A DNA stretch of 64,000 bases, from assembly GCA_963825415.1 (NCBI GenBank), contig CAWGTD010000009.1, positions 310,001-374,000 of the forward strand. Direction: 5' to 3'. The translations under genes and the position numbers were made by a program. Source of the stretch: BP-464 sp963825415 (lineage in GTDB: Bacteria > Actinomycetota > Thermoleophilia > Solirubrobacterales > Solirubrobacteraceae). The notes below the pieces were generated by a model that had not been told where the DNA came from, did not search any database, and saw nothing but the letters and a program-made list of their open reading frames with translations. Position 1 is the stretch's first letter. Every line of letters begins with the position of its first letter. Of this stretch, positions 42,780 through 50,710 are shown one piece after another.

Positions 42780-44111
42780 ATGAGGCTCCGCTTCGCGCCC
42801 AGCCCCACGGGCGCCCTGCACATCGGCGGCGCGCGCACCGCGCTCTACAACTGGCTGGCGGCTCGCCACGAGGGCGAGGGCGCCTCGCTGCTGCTGCGCA
42901 TCGAGGACACCGACCGCGAACGCTCGACGCCCGAGAACGTCCAGCAGATCCTCGACGCGCTCGCCTGGCTGGAGATCGACTTCGACGAGGGGCCGGTCTT
43001 CCAGACCCACAGCGCCCCGCGCCACGCCGAGGTCATCCAGCAGCTGCTCGACGCCGGCCACGCCTACCGCTCGAACGCCACCGCCGAGGACGTCAAGGCC
43101 TTCAAGGAGGAGCACGGGGCAGAGCGCGGCTTCCGCGGGACCGACGAGGGGGAGGGGGCGGTGCGCCTGCACGTCCCCGACGACGGCGAGACGATCGTGC
43201 GCGACGTTATCCGCGGCGAGACCTCGTTCGCTCATGTGCACCTCGACGACCCGGTGATCGCCCGGGCGGACGGCAGCCCGCTCTACAACTTCGCCGTCGC
43301 CATCGACGACATGGACTCTCAGATCACGCACGTCGTCCGCGGCGAGGACCACCTCTCCAACACGCCCAAGCAGCTGCTGGTGCTCAAGGCGCTCGGCGCC
43401 GAGGAGCCGCTCTATGCCCACCTGCCGTTGCTCCACGGCCCGGACGGCAAGAAGCTGTCCAAGCGCCACGGTGCGGCGTCGGTGCAGGAGCTGCGGGAGG
43501 CGGGCTACCTGCCCGCGGCGGTCCGCAACTACCTCGCGTTGCTGGGCTGGGGCAGCGACGACGACGAGACGCTGCTGTCGACCGAAGAGCTGGTCGAGCG
43601 CTTCAGCCTCGACCGGGTCTCCCGGAATCCGGCGCGCTTCGACGAGCAGAAGCTGCGCTGGATGAACGGCCGCTACCTGCGCGAGCTGTCGATCGACGAG
43701 CTCACCGCGCAACTCGAGGCCTTCACCGGCCGCTTCGACCTGCGCCCCGCGGTCGAGATCTCAAGCGAGAAGATGCAGACGCTGGCGGATTTCTGGCCGC
43801 TGGCGGGCTTCATCTACGACGGGCCGGCCGACGACCCCGCCGCGCGGGAGAAATGGCTGGACGTAGACGGAATGGGCGCCCTGGCAGATGCCCGCTCCGC
43901 CCTGGCGGAACTCGACACGTTCGGCGTCCCGGAAATAGAGGAGGCGCTCCGCAAGGTGGTCGAACGACGTAATTCGAAGCCCAAGGACGTCTTCCAGCCG
44001 GTACGGGTCGCTTTGGCCGGAACCCCCGTATCTCCAGGGATTTTCGAGACCCTTGCGGTCCTCGGGCGCGATGAGTCCCTGAGGCGGCTCGATGCCGTCC
44101 TACAGAACTGA
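42780..44111 (+). CDS. gltX: Glutamyl-tRNA synthetase
   Basis: A 443-residue class I synthetase. The HIGH motif is in APSPTGALHIGGARTALYNW, the catalytic loop is GKKLSKRHGAASVQEL (KMSKS-like), and the C-terminal helical anticodon domain is short compared with the ~480-residue norm. The start is 9 nt after TAGAGT (42765-42770), suggesting a leaderless mRNA. Whether it also charges tRNA-Gln cannot be told; no glnS or gatCAB is in the window. Confidence 0.95.
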   Translation: MRLRFAPSPTGALHIGGARTALYNWLAARHEGEGASLLLRIEDTDRERSTPENVQQILDALAWLEIDFDEGPVFQTHSAPRHAEVIQQLLDAGHAYRSNATAEDVKAFKEEHGAERGFRGTDEGEGAVRLHVPDDGETIVRDVIRGETSFAHVHLDDPVIARADGSPLYNFAVAIDDMDSQITHVVRGEDHLSNTPKQLLVLKALGAEEPLYAHLPLLHGPDGKKLSKRHGAASVQELREAGYLPAAVRNYLALLGWGSDDDETLLSTEELVERFSLDRVSRNPARFDEQKLRWMNGRYLRELSIDELTAQLEAFTGRFDLRPAVEISSEKMQTLADFWPLAGFIYDGPADDPAAREKWLDVDGMGALADARSALAELDTFGVPEIEEALRKVVERRNSKPKDVFQPVRVALAGTPVSPGIFETLAVLGRDESLRRLDAVLQN

Positions 44112-44227
44112 CTCAATCATCCGTCCATACCTGCCGATAACCCGGGCGAGCCCTTCGTCCGGCACGTCCCGCGTCGGCTGTGGGCTCCTCCGAACCAGAC
44201 CCACCCGGTCATCCCACCAAGGATGCA

Positions 44228-45317
44228 ATGAATCCAATGTCCGAGCCCATTCCTCTTCGCCCGGCCGCCCATGGGGCGGAGGCAACGCAGCGCCGCCACA
44301 ACGAGGGCCATGGTCGTCGCCTGACAGCCGCCTTCGAGGCGCTCGAGGCGTTCCCGGCCCTCGCCGAGTCGCGCAACCGCCTTCTGCGGCTGGTCAAGCA
44401 GGAGCGCATCAGCGCTAGCGAGGTCGTGGCCGCCGTCGAGTCCGACGTCGCGCTGGTGATCGCCGTGCTGCGCCTGGCCAACCAGGTCGAGGGCAAGTCC
44501 CGCGGCAAGGTCGAGTCGATCGTCACCGCCGTCGATCTGCTCTCGCCCGAGGCCGTCCAGTCGCTTGCCACCCGCGCCCGGACCTTCGACTTCTTCGAGC
44601 GCAGCGCCGTCTGGGACGCCGCGCCCGAGCGTTTCCGTCTGCACGGTGTCGCCACCCAGCGCGCCGCCGAGCGCCTGGCCATCGAGGCCGGCTATCCCGA
44701 GCGCGACCGCCTGATGGTCACCGCGCTGCTGCACGACGTCGGCAAGCTCGTCCTGATGCACGCCTACCCGGGCTATCCCGCCCAGGTCCACCAGGGTGCC
44801 CGCACCCCGGAGGAGCGCATCCACCGCGAGCGTCGTGAGCTCGGTGTCGACCACGCGCTGGTCGGCGGCGTCCTCGCCCGCCGCTGGGGTCTGCCCAAGG
44901 CGATCGCTTCGGTCATCGAGCGTCATCACTCCGACGACACGTCAGCCCGAGGCCGCGTTCGTCCGCCTCGCCGACATGCTCGCCCACTACGCGCAGGGTC
45001 AGGCGATCTCGCCCAGCGAGCTGCTGAAGACCGCGCGCGTCGTCGGGATGGGCCCGGCCGAGCTGCGGACCGTCATGTTCGACCTGCCGTACCCGAGCAA
45101 CGGGCGCCCGCGCAGCGTCGATCCCTGCCCGCTCAGCACCCGCGAGGTCGAGGTCCTCAAGCGCCTGTCCGAGGGCAAGGTCTACAAGCAGATCGCGCTC
45201 GAGCTCAGCCTCTCGACCTCGACCGTCCGTACCCACCTCCACAACATCTACGGCAAGCTCGGCGCCGTCGATCGCGCGCAGGCAGTCCTGACCGCGACCG
45301 AGCGCGGCTGGCTGTAG
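44228..45317 (+). CDS. HDOD-LuxR type regulator (one-base shift)
   Basis: A ~362-residue signalling protein after bridging a one-base shift near 44940. The N-terminal HDOD domain (FEALEAFPALAESRNRLLRL; LVIAVLRLANQVEGKSRGKV) contains an HD-type motif, TALLHDVGKLVLMHAYPGYP. A helical linker follows (PEAAFVRLADMLAHYAQGQ). The C-terminal LuxR-type helix-turn-helix is PLSTREVEVLKRLSEGKVYK and SLSTSTVRTHLHNIYGKLGA. HDOD-LuxR proteins link metabolic or cyclic-nucleotide signals to transcription; the ligand is unknown. The ATG at 44228 follows AAGGA at ribosome-binding distance. Confidence 0.8.
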
Positions 45318-45356
45318 ACCGCCCGGGCCTGTCGGGCCTCATCTCCGTCCTGGTAT

Positions 45357-45384
45357 GAAGGGCGCCCCTGATGGGGCGCCCTTC
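45357..45384. terminator. Bidirectional terminator between convergent genes
   Basis: A perfect 12-bp stem (GAAGGGCGCCCC 45357-45368 with GGGGCGCCCTTC 45373-45384) and a TGAT loop, placed between the stop codons of the HDOD-LuxR and DoxX genes. Confidence 0.85.
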
Positions 45385-45389
45385 GTGCG

Positions 45390-46013
45390 TTAGCGGCGAG
45401 CGCCGTCGGTGTCCAGCGAGCGCACCGGTGTGTCGCGCTCGAACCGCGCCTCGCCGGCTGCCGTTGCCGGCGTCGTGACCGGGGCGGGGGGCTCGGCGGC
45501 GATGCGCGTCGTCGCCTGGTCGGTGACCGTGGCGCGCCGTGCAGCGAGGAAGGCGCCGAGGCCCCCCAGGAGCCCGATGGCCAGCTCGGCGAGCGCCCAG
45601 CCGGTGCCGCTGACGTCGAGGCCGAAGGCGTTGTCGAGCGAGATCGAACCGGCGCCGACGCCGGCCAGCGCAAAGACCGCCGCCATGATCGCCAGGTTGT
45701 ACTCGTAGCCACCGTCGGTGCTCCACGGGCCGTTCTTGGCGTGGACGCTCAGGATCGCGACGGTCATCACGGCGGTGATGGCCAGCGCGCCGAGCGGCGT
45801 GAACAGGCCGAAGACGATCAGCAGCCCGCCGCCGAACTCCAGGGCGCCGGCCGCGAGGGCGTTCTGCCGTCCCGGCCGCATGCCGATCGACTCGAAGAAC
45901 TGCGCCGTCCCGTCAATGCCCTTCCCGCCGAACGAGCCGAAGAGCTTCTGCGCCCCGTGTCCGGCGAGAAAGCCGCCCACAACCAGGCGGAGTACGAAAA
46001 GTCCGATTTCCAT
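45390..46013 (-). CDS. DoxX family membrane protein
   Basis: A 207-residue protein with four helices in the DoxX pattern: EIGLFVLRLVVGGFLAGHGAQK, QNALAAGALEFGGGLLIVFG, LGALAITAVMTVAILSVHAKNGPWS and YNLAIMAAVFALAGVGAGSISLDN. The GHGAQKLFGSFGG loop is characteristic. A ~60-residue disordered Pro/Ala/Thr C-terminal tail is extra. DoxX proteins associate with redox enzymes at the membrane. It starts at ATG 46013 and is divergent from an Rrf2 regulator, which probably controls it. Confidence 0.88.
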   Translation of the reverse strand: MEIGLFVLRLVVGGFLAGHGAQKLFGSFGGKGIDGTAQFFESIGMRPGRQNALAAGALEFGGGLLIVFGLFTPLGALAITAVMTVAILSVHAKNGPWSTDGGYEYNLAIMAAVFALAGVGAGSISLDNAFGLDVSGTGWALAELAIGLLGGLGAFLAARRATVTDQATTRIAAEPPAPVTTPATAAGEARFERDTPVRSLDTDGARR

Positions 46014-46020
46014 GGTGTCT

Positions 46021-46084
46021 TGTGCCTCCGTTTCGCGGTAATCGCTGCTTGTTTTGGCGCTACCCGGCCCTGCGCGGAGGCACA
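46021..46084. promoter_or_regulatory. Inverted repeat in the DoxX-Rrf2 divergent promoter
   Basis: TGTGCCTCCG (46021-46030) and CGGAGGCACA (46075-46084) are perfect 10-bp complements bracketing the 94-bp divergent promoter region. TACGAT (46091-46096) is the Rrf2 -10 element. The arms are candidate Rrf2 sites; centres are 54 bp apart. Confidence 0.45.
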
Positions 46085-46107
46085 CACGCTTACGATGGAC
46101 TGCAGCC

Positions 46108-46501
46108 ATGCTGTCGATCACGTCGAAGAGCCCGTACGCGCTGAAGGCGCTGACCGAGCTCGGCCGCACCGGCGGCGACGCGCCCGTCCCGATCGGCGAA
46201 CTGGCACGCCGCCGCGAGATCCCGGTGCAGTTCCTGGAGCAGCTCTTCGCCTCGTTGAGGCGCGCCGGCGTGCTCTCCAGCCAGCGCGGCGTGAAGGGCG
46301 GCTACCGCTTCGCCCGCGACCCCGCCGACGTCACCGCGCTTGGAGATCGTCGAGCTGCTCGACGGGCCGCTGGGGCGCGAGGCGGAGGGCGTGTTGGCCG
46401 AGGCCGCCGCGGCCGCCCGCGTGGTGCTCGAGCGCACCACCATCGCCGACCTCATCGAGCGCGAAGCGCGCGAGGCCGGCGTGGCGATGTACTACATCTA
46501 G
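46108..46501 (+). CDS. Rrf2-family transcriptional regulator (one-base shift); integration target
   Basis: A ~130-residue winged-helix regulator. MLSITSKSPYALKALTELGRTG, PIGELARRREIPVQFLEQLFASLRRAGVLSSQRGVKGGYRFAR is the classic Rrf2 DNA-binding part. After DVT the frame shifts near 46340; removing one T gives LEIVELLDGPLGREAEGVL and the usual ending AMYYI. The Fe-S cysteines of IscR/NsrR are absent, so the signal it senses is unclear. TACGAT lies 11 nt before the ATG. Its last codons (TAC TAC ATC TAG) form the start of the left attachment repeat of the downstream island. Confidence 0.82.
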
Positions 46502-46531
46502 GCCAGCCGCGCAAAGTCCCTGCAAATCGCG
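46489..46531 (+). mobile_element. Left attachment repeat (attL)
   Basis: GTACTACATCTAG (46489-46501), then CCCTGCAAA (46518-46526) and TCGCG (46527-46531). The same three blocks in the same order and total length of 43 bp recur at 59413-59455. The first block includes the Rrf2 stop codon. Confidence 0.7.
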
Positions 46532-46661
46532 ACTTTCGTGGGACGTCTTCCCACGAGGTGCCCATCGATTCCGCGGCGCGAGCGCTTCCGCGGAAGCGCC
46601 CGACAGCCTGGATGGGCTTCCTATCCCTCCGGCTATCCCTCCGACGGCCGGAAGCCGGGGC

Positions 46662-46800
46662 GGGCCGCTCAGCCCCAGCCCACCGCGGTTTCCGCGGCTC
46701 TCCTGTGCCCGACCACCCACTACACACCATGCAAGCTATGGCGGTATCGGGTGGTCGGCCACAGTCGAGGGTTTTCACCTGGGCTGGGGCTGAGCGGCCC
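46662..46800. repeat. 139-nt palindromic element able to form a three-stem junction
   Basis: The outer arms 46662-46682 and 46780-46800 are perfect 21-bp complements. Inside are a hairpin CCGCGG-TTT-CCGCGG (46683-46697) and a second stem of 15 of 16 pairs (46703-46718 with 46749-46764) closed by a ~30-nt loop. It contains no ORF. It lies in the 385-bp gap between attL and the excisionase gene; the rest of that gap has only a 7-bp hairpin near 46533-46551 and one GGTGCCCA motif. Possible roles are a structured RNA, a folded single-strand DNA site, or a small palindromic transposable element. Confidence 0.75.
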
Positions 46801-46886
46801 TAGATACGTACTGCAGGGACAAGGTCACCGAGGGGGAGAGGGAGCGGGGACTGCGGGAGGGTGCGTGCTGCTGCGCCCTGTGTGGC

Positions 46887-47129
46887 GTGAGCGCGACACA
46901 AGACAGACTCCTGACGGCGGCGGAGGTGGCGGAGAGGCTCGGCTTCACGGAGCGCTACGTCTGGAAGCTCGGGCGGGAGGGAGCACTTCCGCGGGTCAAG
47001 CTGCCGGGCCGGAAGTACGTGCGGTTCTGCGAGGCGGACGTCGACCGGTTCGTGAGGGAGGGGCGCCGGACGGCGGACCTCAACCGACAGAGGGTCCGCC
47101 GGACGGTGCCGCTCCCGTCTCGCTTCTGA
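46887..47129 (+). CDS. Excisionase / MerR-like helix-turn-helix protein
   Basis: An 80-residue winged-helix protein of the excisionase (HTH_17) family: LLTAAEVAERLGFTERYVWK recognition region, then LPRVKLPGRKYVRFCEADVDRFV, the conserved wing and C-terminal helix. Such proteins bend DNA and steer the integrase toward excision. GTG start. It is followed after 19 bp by the integrase gene behind a strong AGGAGGGGAGG ribosome site. Confidence 0.85.
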   Translation: MSATQDRLLTAAEVAERLGFTERYVWKLGREGALPRVKLPGRKYVRFCEADVDRFVREGRRTADLNRQRVRRTVPLPSRF

Positions 47130-47148
47130 GCCAGGAGGGGAGGGGCTG

Positions 47149-48508
47149 ATGCGCGGCTCGCTTCGCATCCGCCACGTCCGCGGCTGCCCGGCGCAGGCCG
47201 CCGGCAACACGCGCGACGCGCGCGCGTGCACGTGCGGGCCCGCGGTGATCGGTCGCATCCTCGGAATCGAGCGCACGCTTCGGCCACCTGCCGCGCGGCT
47301 GGCGCGACGACGACCTCATCCCGTTCGAGCGCGAGCTCATGGACCTGCGCCAGCTCGTGCTCGAAGGCCGGCCGCCGCCGCGCCGCAAGATCGTCACGCT
47401 CGAGGAGTGGGCCGCGCCGTGGTTCGCGCGGATCGCCGCCCAGGTCGAGGCCGGCCGGATGTCGCCGCTGACCTACAACAACTACGAGGGCGACTGGCGC
47501 CTGCACCTCGAGCCGGCGCTCGGCCGGCTGCCGCTCGGCGCGATCACGCACGACGTGATCGTCAAGTTCATGCGCGAGCGCGACCGCCGCCGGGCTGAGC
47601 GAGAGCCGCGTCAAGGGCGTCCTGATCCCGCTCTCGGGGATGCTCACCGACGCGATGGCCGAGGGCCTCGTCGAGAAGAACCCGCTGCGCTCGCCTCGCC
47701 GCGCGCGCCACCGCGGCGGCAGCCGGCACGAGTTCATCGACCTCCAGCCATCGCGGAGGCCACCGCGGCTCCTCGAACCGATCGAGGCGCTCTCCCTCCT
47801 CGATGCCACACCACCACAGTTCGTCGACCTGGTGCTCGCCGGCCTGACCACCGGCTTCCGACGAAACGAGCTCCTCGGCCTGCGCTGGGAGTGGATCGAC
47901 TGGAAGGCGCGCCGCATCGACCTCCGCGGCCAGCTCTACTGGAAGCTCACCGGCAACGGCCGCGAGCGCGAGCCGATCCTCCGCCGCTGCAAGTACGACA
48001 GCGAGCGCGAGGTGCCGCTGTGGAGTGGCCTGGCTGCCTTGCTAGCTGCCGAGCAAGCAAGAAGGGCTGGGTCTTCCTGCGACCCGCGAACCGGAACGCC
48101 CTGGCGCGAGGAGGCGGCGAGCAAGCACGTCCTGCGGCCTGCGATGGAAGACGGCGGGCGTCTACCGGCCCGGGCCATCTGTGGCACGTACTGCGGCACA
48201 CATACGCGTCGGTGCTCGCCGCCGGCGGGGTCGGCGCCACGAGCTCGAGCAGCTCATGGGCCACAAGACGCCAGGGACGACCGGGATCTACACGCACCTG
48301 TTCCGCGAGAGCTACGAAACAGTCCACGAGGCGCTCGACCGCGTCTACGGCCGACAGGGTCCACCGCTGCGCGCCGTGGCGCCGCTCGATGACCGGCAAG
48401 TTCTTCGAGCTCGCGGCGAACGGCCCGCTTCTGACCATGCCGCCGTTTCCGTCGATGAACGCCGAGCAGTTGCTCGCGGTGCTGGTGAAACCGCTCGGGG
48501 CCCTCTGA
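47149..48508 (+). pseudogene. Tyrosine recombinase/integrase with multiple frameshifts
   Basis: Homology to phage-type integrases is spread over all three forward frames. The N-terminal arm-binding part is poorly kept. The core-binding domain is TLEEWAAPWFARIAAQVEAG to ALGRLPLGAITHDVIVKFM. The catalytic residues are Arg in GLTTGFRRNELLGLRW, the His-x-x-Arg of WHVLRHTYASVLAAGG, and Tyr in HKTPGTTGIYTHLFRESYE. At least five frame changes (near 47285, 47595, 48050, 48100-48160 and 48238) separate these parts. Scattered errors are possible, but the density is far higher than elsewhere in the window, so a decayed, inactive gene is the simpler reading. Confidence 0.75.
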
Positions 48509-48584
48509 ATTAGAGGGCTAGGAGGCTTCGCGCGAAGACCACTCCGCGGCTGACTCGTTACCAGACTGCTGGAACACTGCAGTC

Positions 48585-49658
48585 GTGGAAGGGAGCCCAA
48601 AGAAGACCGACGCGCTCGGAAGGCCGAGTCACTGGCCTCCTGCCGTTTATGACCACCCCCTCCCACAGGCGCTGCGAGATATCGGCGCTGGTGTGCGCCC
48701 GATCCCGGCCACCGACGCGCGGTGGCACCACTTCGTACCGAAGCTCACTCTTCGGGGATTCGAATGCCCTGACCGCGGTAAGCACGTCGTGCACCTCGAC
48801 AAGACCAGCGGCATGACCCGCAAGGTGTCGATCGAATCCGCCAGCGCCGAAGAGCACCTCTACAGCGCCCCGGACGATGACGGCGGTCACGACAACCGGA
48901 TCGAAGGCTTCCTCGCCCTTGTCGAGGGCTACGCGGCGCCGGCGCTCCGTCGCCTGCTCGATGGTCAGTCGACGCCGAGTGAGGACGAGAGCATGCCCAT
49001 CTCGATGTTCATGGGCCTGCAGATCACCCGGACGCCCGAGGCGCTTGACGCCGTCGGAGTCCTCGCCGAGCAGATGGGCCGCGCCGACCTCGACCGCCTC
49101 CTCAACGACCCAATTGCACACGCTGCCGTCGTCTCGGCCAACCGAGGCGTGTCGCTCACGCCGGCGGAGCTCGAAGACGATCGCCAAGAGGCGCTCGCCG
49201 CGTTCCGTAACGGCGTGCAACTCCGCTTGGCCGGCAAGCGCAACGTCGGCCTTGAAGCCATGATCACCGGCGTCATCGAGGCGTCGCTGGCCATGGCAGA
49301 CGCCGACTGGTGGGTCCTCGCTCCCGAGGAGGGCAGCTTCGTCGTCGGCGACTGCGGCTACGCCCGGTTCGCCGCCGAGGACCGGCTGCCCATCGAGCAC
49401 GGGCTGCTCTTCCCGCTGCGAACTGACCGCTGCATCCTCGTCGCGCCCTCCACAGCGAAAGAAACAACACAGGTCTACTACGCCAAGGCGACCGCGACCG
49501 ACGTGCGCACTATCAACCTGCGCAGCTACGGCTGGGCCACACGCTTCCTCTACGGCCACAGCCAGCACACGGTGTGCGGCACCCGCGCTGCCGTGCGCGA
49601 CAACCGCCGCCGCGCCCGATCCCCGCGCCCGCAGGAGCGGCTGCCCGGACCGCCGTGA
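48585..49658 (+). CDS. DUF4238-like protein
   Basis: A 357-residue protein. Its N-terminal WHHFVPKLTLRGFEC and KHVVHLDKTSG resemble the HYVPxFYLRxF and VxVYDK start of the DUF4238 family. DUF4238 genes occur sporadically, often in accessory regions; the biochemical role is unknown. A later MGLQITRTPEALDAVG helix and the region WVLAPEEGSFVVGDCGYARF fit the rest of that family. It is cytosolic, with an Arg/Pro-rich C terminus. It is followed after 8 bp by an unknown gene and is likely co-transcribed with it. Confidence 0.7.
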   Translation: MEGSPKKTDALGRPSHWPPAVYDHPLPQALRDIGAGVRPIPATDARWHHFVPKLTLRGFECPDRGKHVVHLDKTSGMTRKVSIESASAEEHLYSAPDDDGGHDNRIEGFLALVEGYAAPALRRLLDGQSTPSEDESMPISMFMGLQITRTPEALDAVGVLAEQMGRADLDRLLNDPIAHAAVVSANRGVSLTPAELEDDRQEALAAFRNGVQLRLAGKRNVGLEAMITGVIEASLAMADADWWVLAPEEGSFVVGDCGYARFAAEDRLPIEHGLLFPLRTDRCILVAPSTAKETTQVYYAKATATDVRTINLRSYGWATRFLYGHSQHTVCGTRAAVRDNRRRARSPRPQERLPGPP

Positions 49659-49666
49659 GCTAGCTG

Positions 49667-50620
49667 ATGCGCCGCTGCTACGACCAGCTGTTCCTCGCCG
49701 CCGCAGGCCCCGTCTGCCACCTGCGGCTCTACATTGAAGAAGCGCGCGCGGTGGCAATCGCCACGCAGCTCACCGACGGAGCAGGCCCTTCGGTCGTCAA
49801 CGCCGCCGAGGCTCTGCACGCCTCCATCGCCGAAGCGTTCGTCATCCCCCCCGAGCGGCTGCAGGTCATCTGCCACATGCCGGGTAACGACGTCTCCGAC
49901 GAGCTATGGAGCGCCTTCGACGCAGTTGACGCCGACTTCCGTCGCCAGACCGCCCACGAGGTCGAGGAGATGATCGGTGAGACCCCACTCGGCCTCACCG
50001 AGGATCAGGCGACGACCGCGCTCCTCGGTGGCAAGTGCCATCCGGCGATGGCGCTCCGCGTCGTCGAGGACCCCGAGCGTCTTGCGTGGGATGACGTCGC
50101 CACCGTCGCCACGGCCGACCTGCCGTGGCCCCACGGCCCCTTCCGCTGTCCGCACAACAGCCGCTTCGAAGCGATACTCGAACGTCTACCGCCGGGTTGG
50201 GCCAGCCACCCCGCCGCCGGCGCGCAGTGGTACCTCTCGCTCACCGACGCGGACTTTGCGGCGTGCCCATTTCATCAAGCCGACTGGCAGCGCATCGCCG
50301 AGGTCAGCGTCGAGCTGCGCCGGCGCATGCCAACCGGCGCTGACGCCGCCACCCTGAATGCCCTGCTCGCCGAACTCTGCCCGGACGACCCCGAGCGCAC
50401 CTGGGTGCGCTCGCTGTTCACCGACCCCATCCACTACGACGTCCATTCCGACCGCGTCGGCAACGGACAGCACCGCGCCTGCGCGCTGCGGGCCAGCGGC
50501 GCGCCCTGCGCTGTCGCCGACACCGACTCCCCGGGCAGGCCGCGCCCTCGCGACCCGAGGCGGGTCGCCCGCGCCGACCTTGCCGCGTTCTGGTCGGCGA
50601 AGGCCGCCGACGACGACTGA
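49667..50620 (+). CDS. Unknown island protein with NGQHR motif
   Basis: A 317-residue protein that I do not recognise. An N-terminal alpha/beta-looking region (LFLAAAGPVCHLRLYIEEARA) is followed by a Cys/His-containing middle (HGPFRCPHNSRFEAIL; CPFHQADWQRI). A C-terminal segment, HSDRVGNGQHRACALRASGA, resembles the NGQHR loop seen in some ParB/sulfiredoxin-like nucleotide-binding domains. That resemblance is weak. There are no membrane helices. Position directly before the SIR2-STAND gene hints at a defence-related partner, but nothing in the sequence proves it. Confidence 0.5.
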   Translation: MRRCYDQLFLAAAGPVCHLRLYIEEARAVAIATQLTDGAGPSVVNAAEALHASIAEAFVIPPERLQVICHMPGNDVSDELWSAFDAVDADFRRQTAHEVEEMIGETPLGLTEDQATTALLGGKCHPAMALRVVEDPERLAWDDVATVATADLPWPHGPFRCPHNSRFEAILERLPPGWASHPAAGAQWYLSLTDADFAACPFHQADWQRIAEVSVELRRRMPTGADAATLNALLAELCPDDPERTWVRSLFTDPIHYDVHSDRVGNGQHRACALRASGAPCAVADTDSPGRPRPRDPRRVARADLAAFWSAKAADDD

Positions 50621-50710
50621 CTCCCGGCCGATAGCCGTCGCGGCGCGCGCCGCACCGACGAACGCCTCCCGGTCCATCGCGAGCGCGCCAATCGCGAGTT
50701 CGGGGTCGGG

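Noticed and set aside
46489..46501. Island insertion into a tRNA gene
   Set aside because: The tRNAs in the window are near 7 and 11.8 kb; the repeat overlaps the Rrf2 coding end instead.
46662..46800. Integron attC site
   Set aside because: The element lacks the RYYYAAC/GTTRRRY end boxes and there is no integron integrase.
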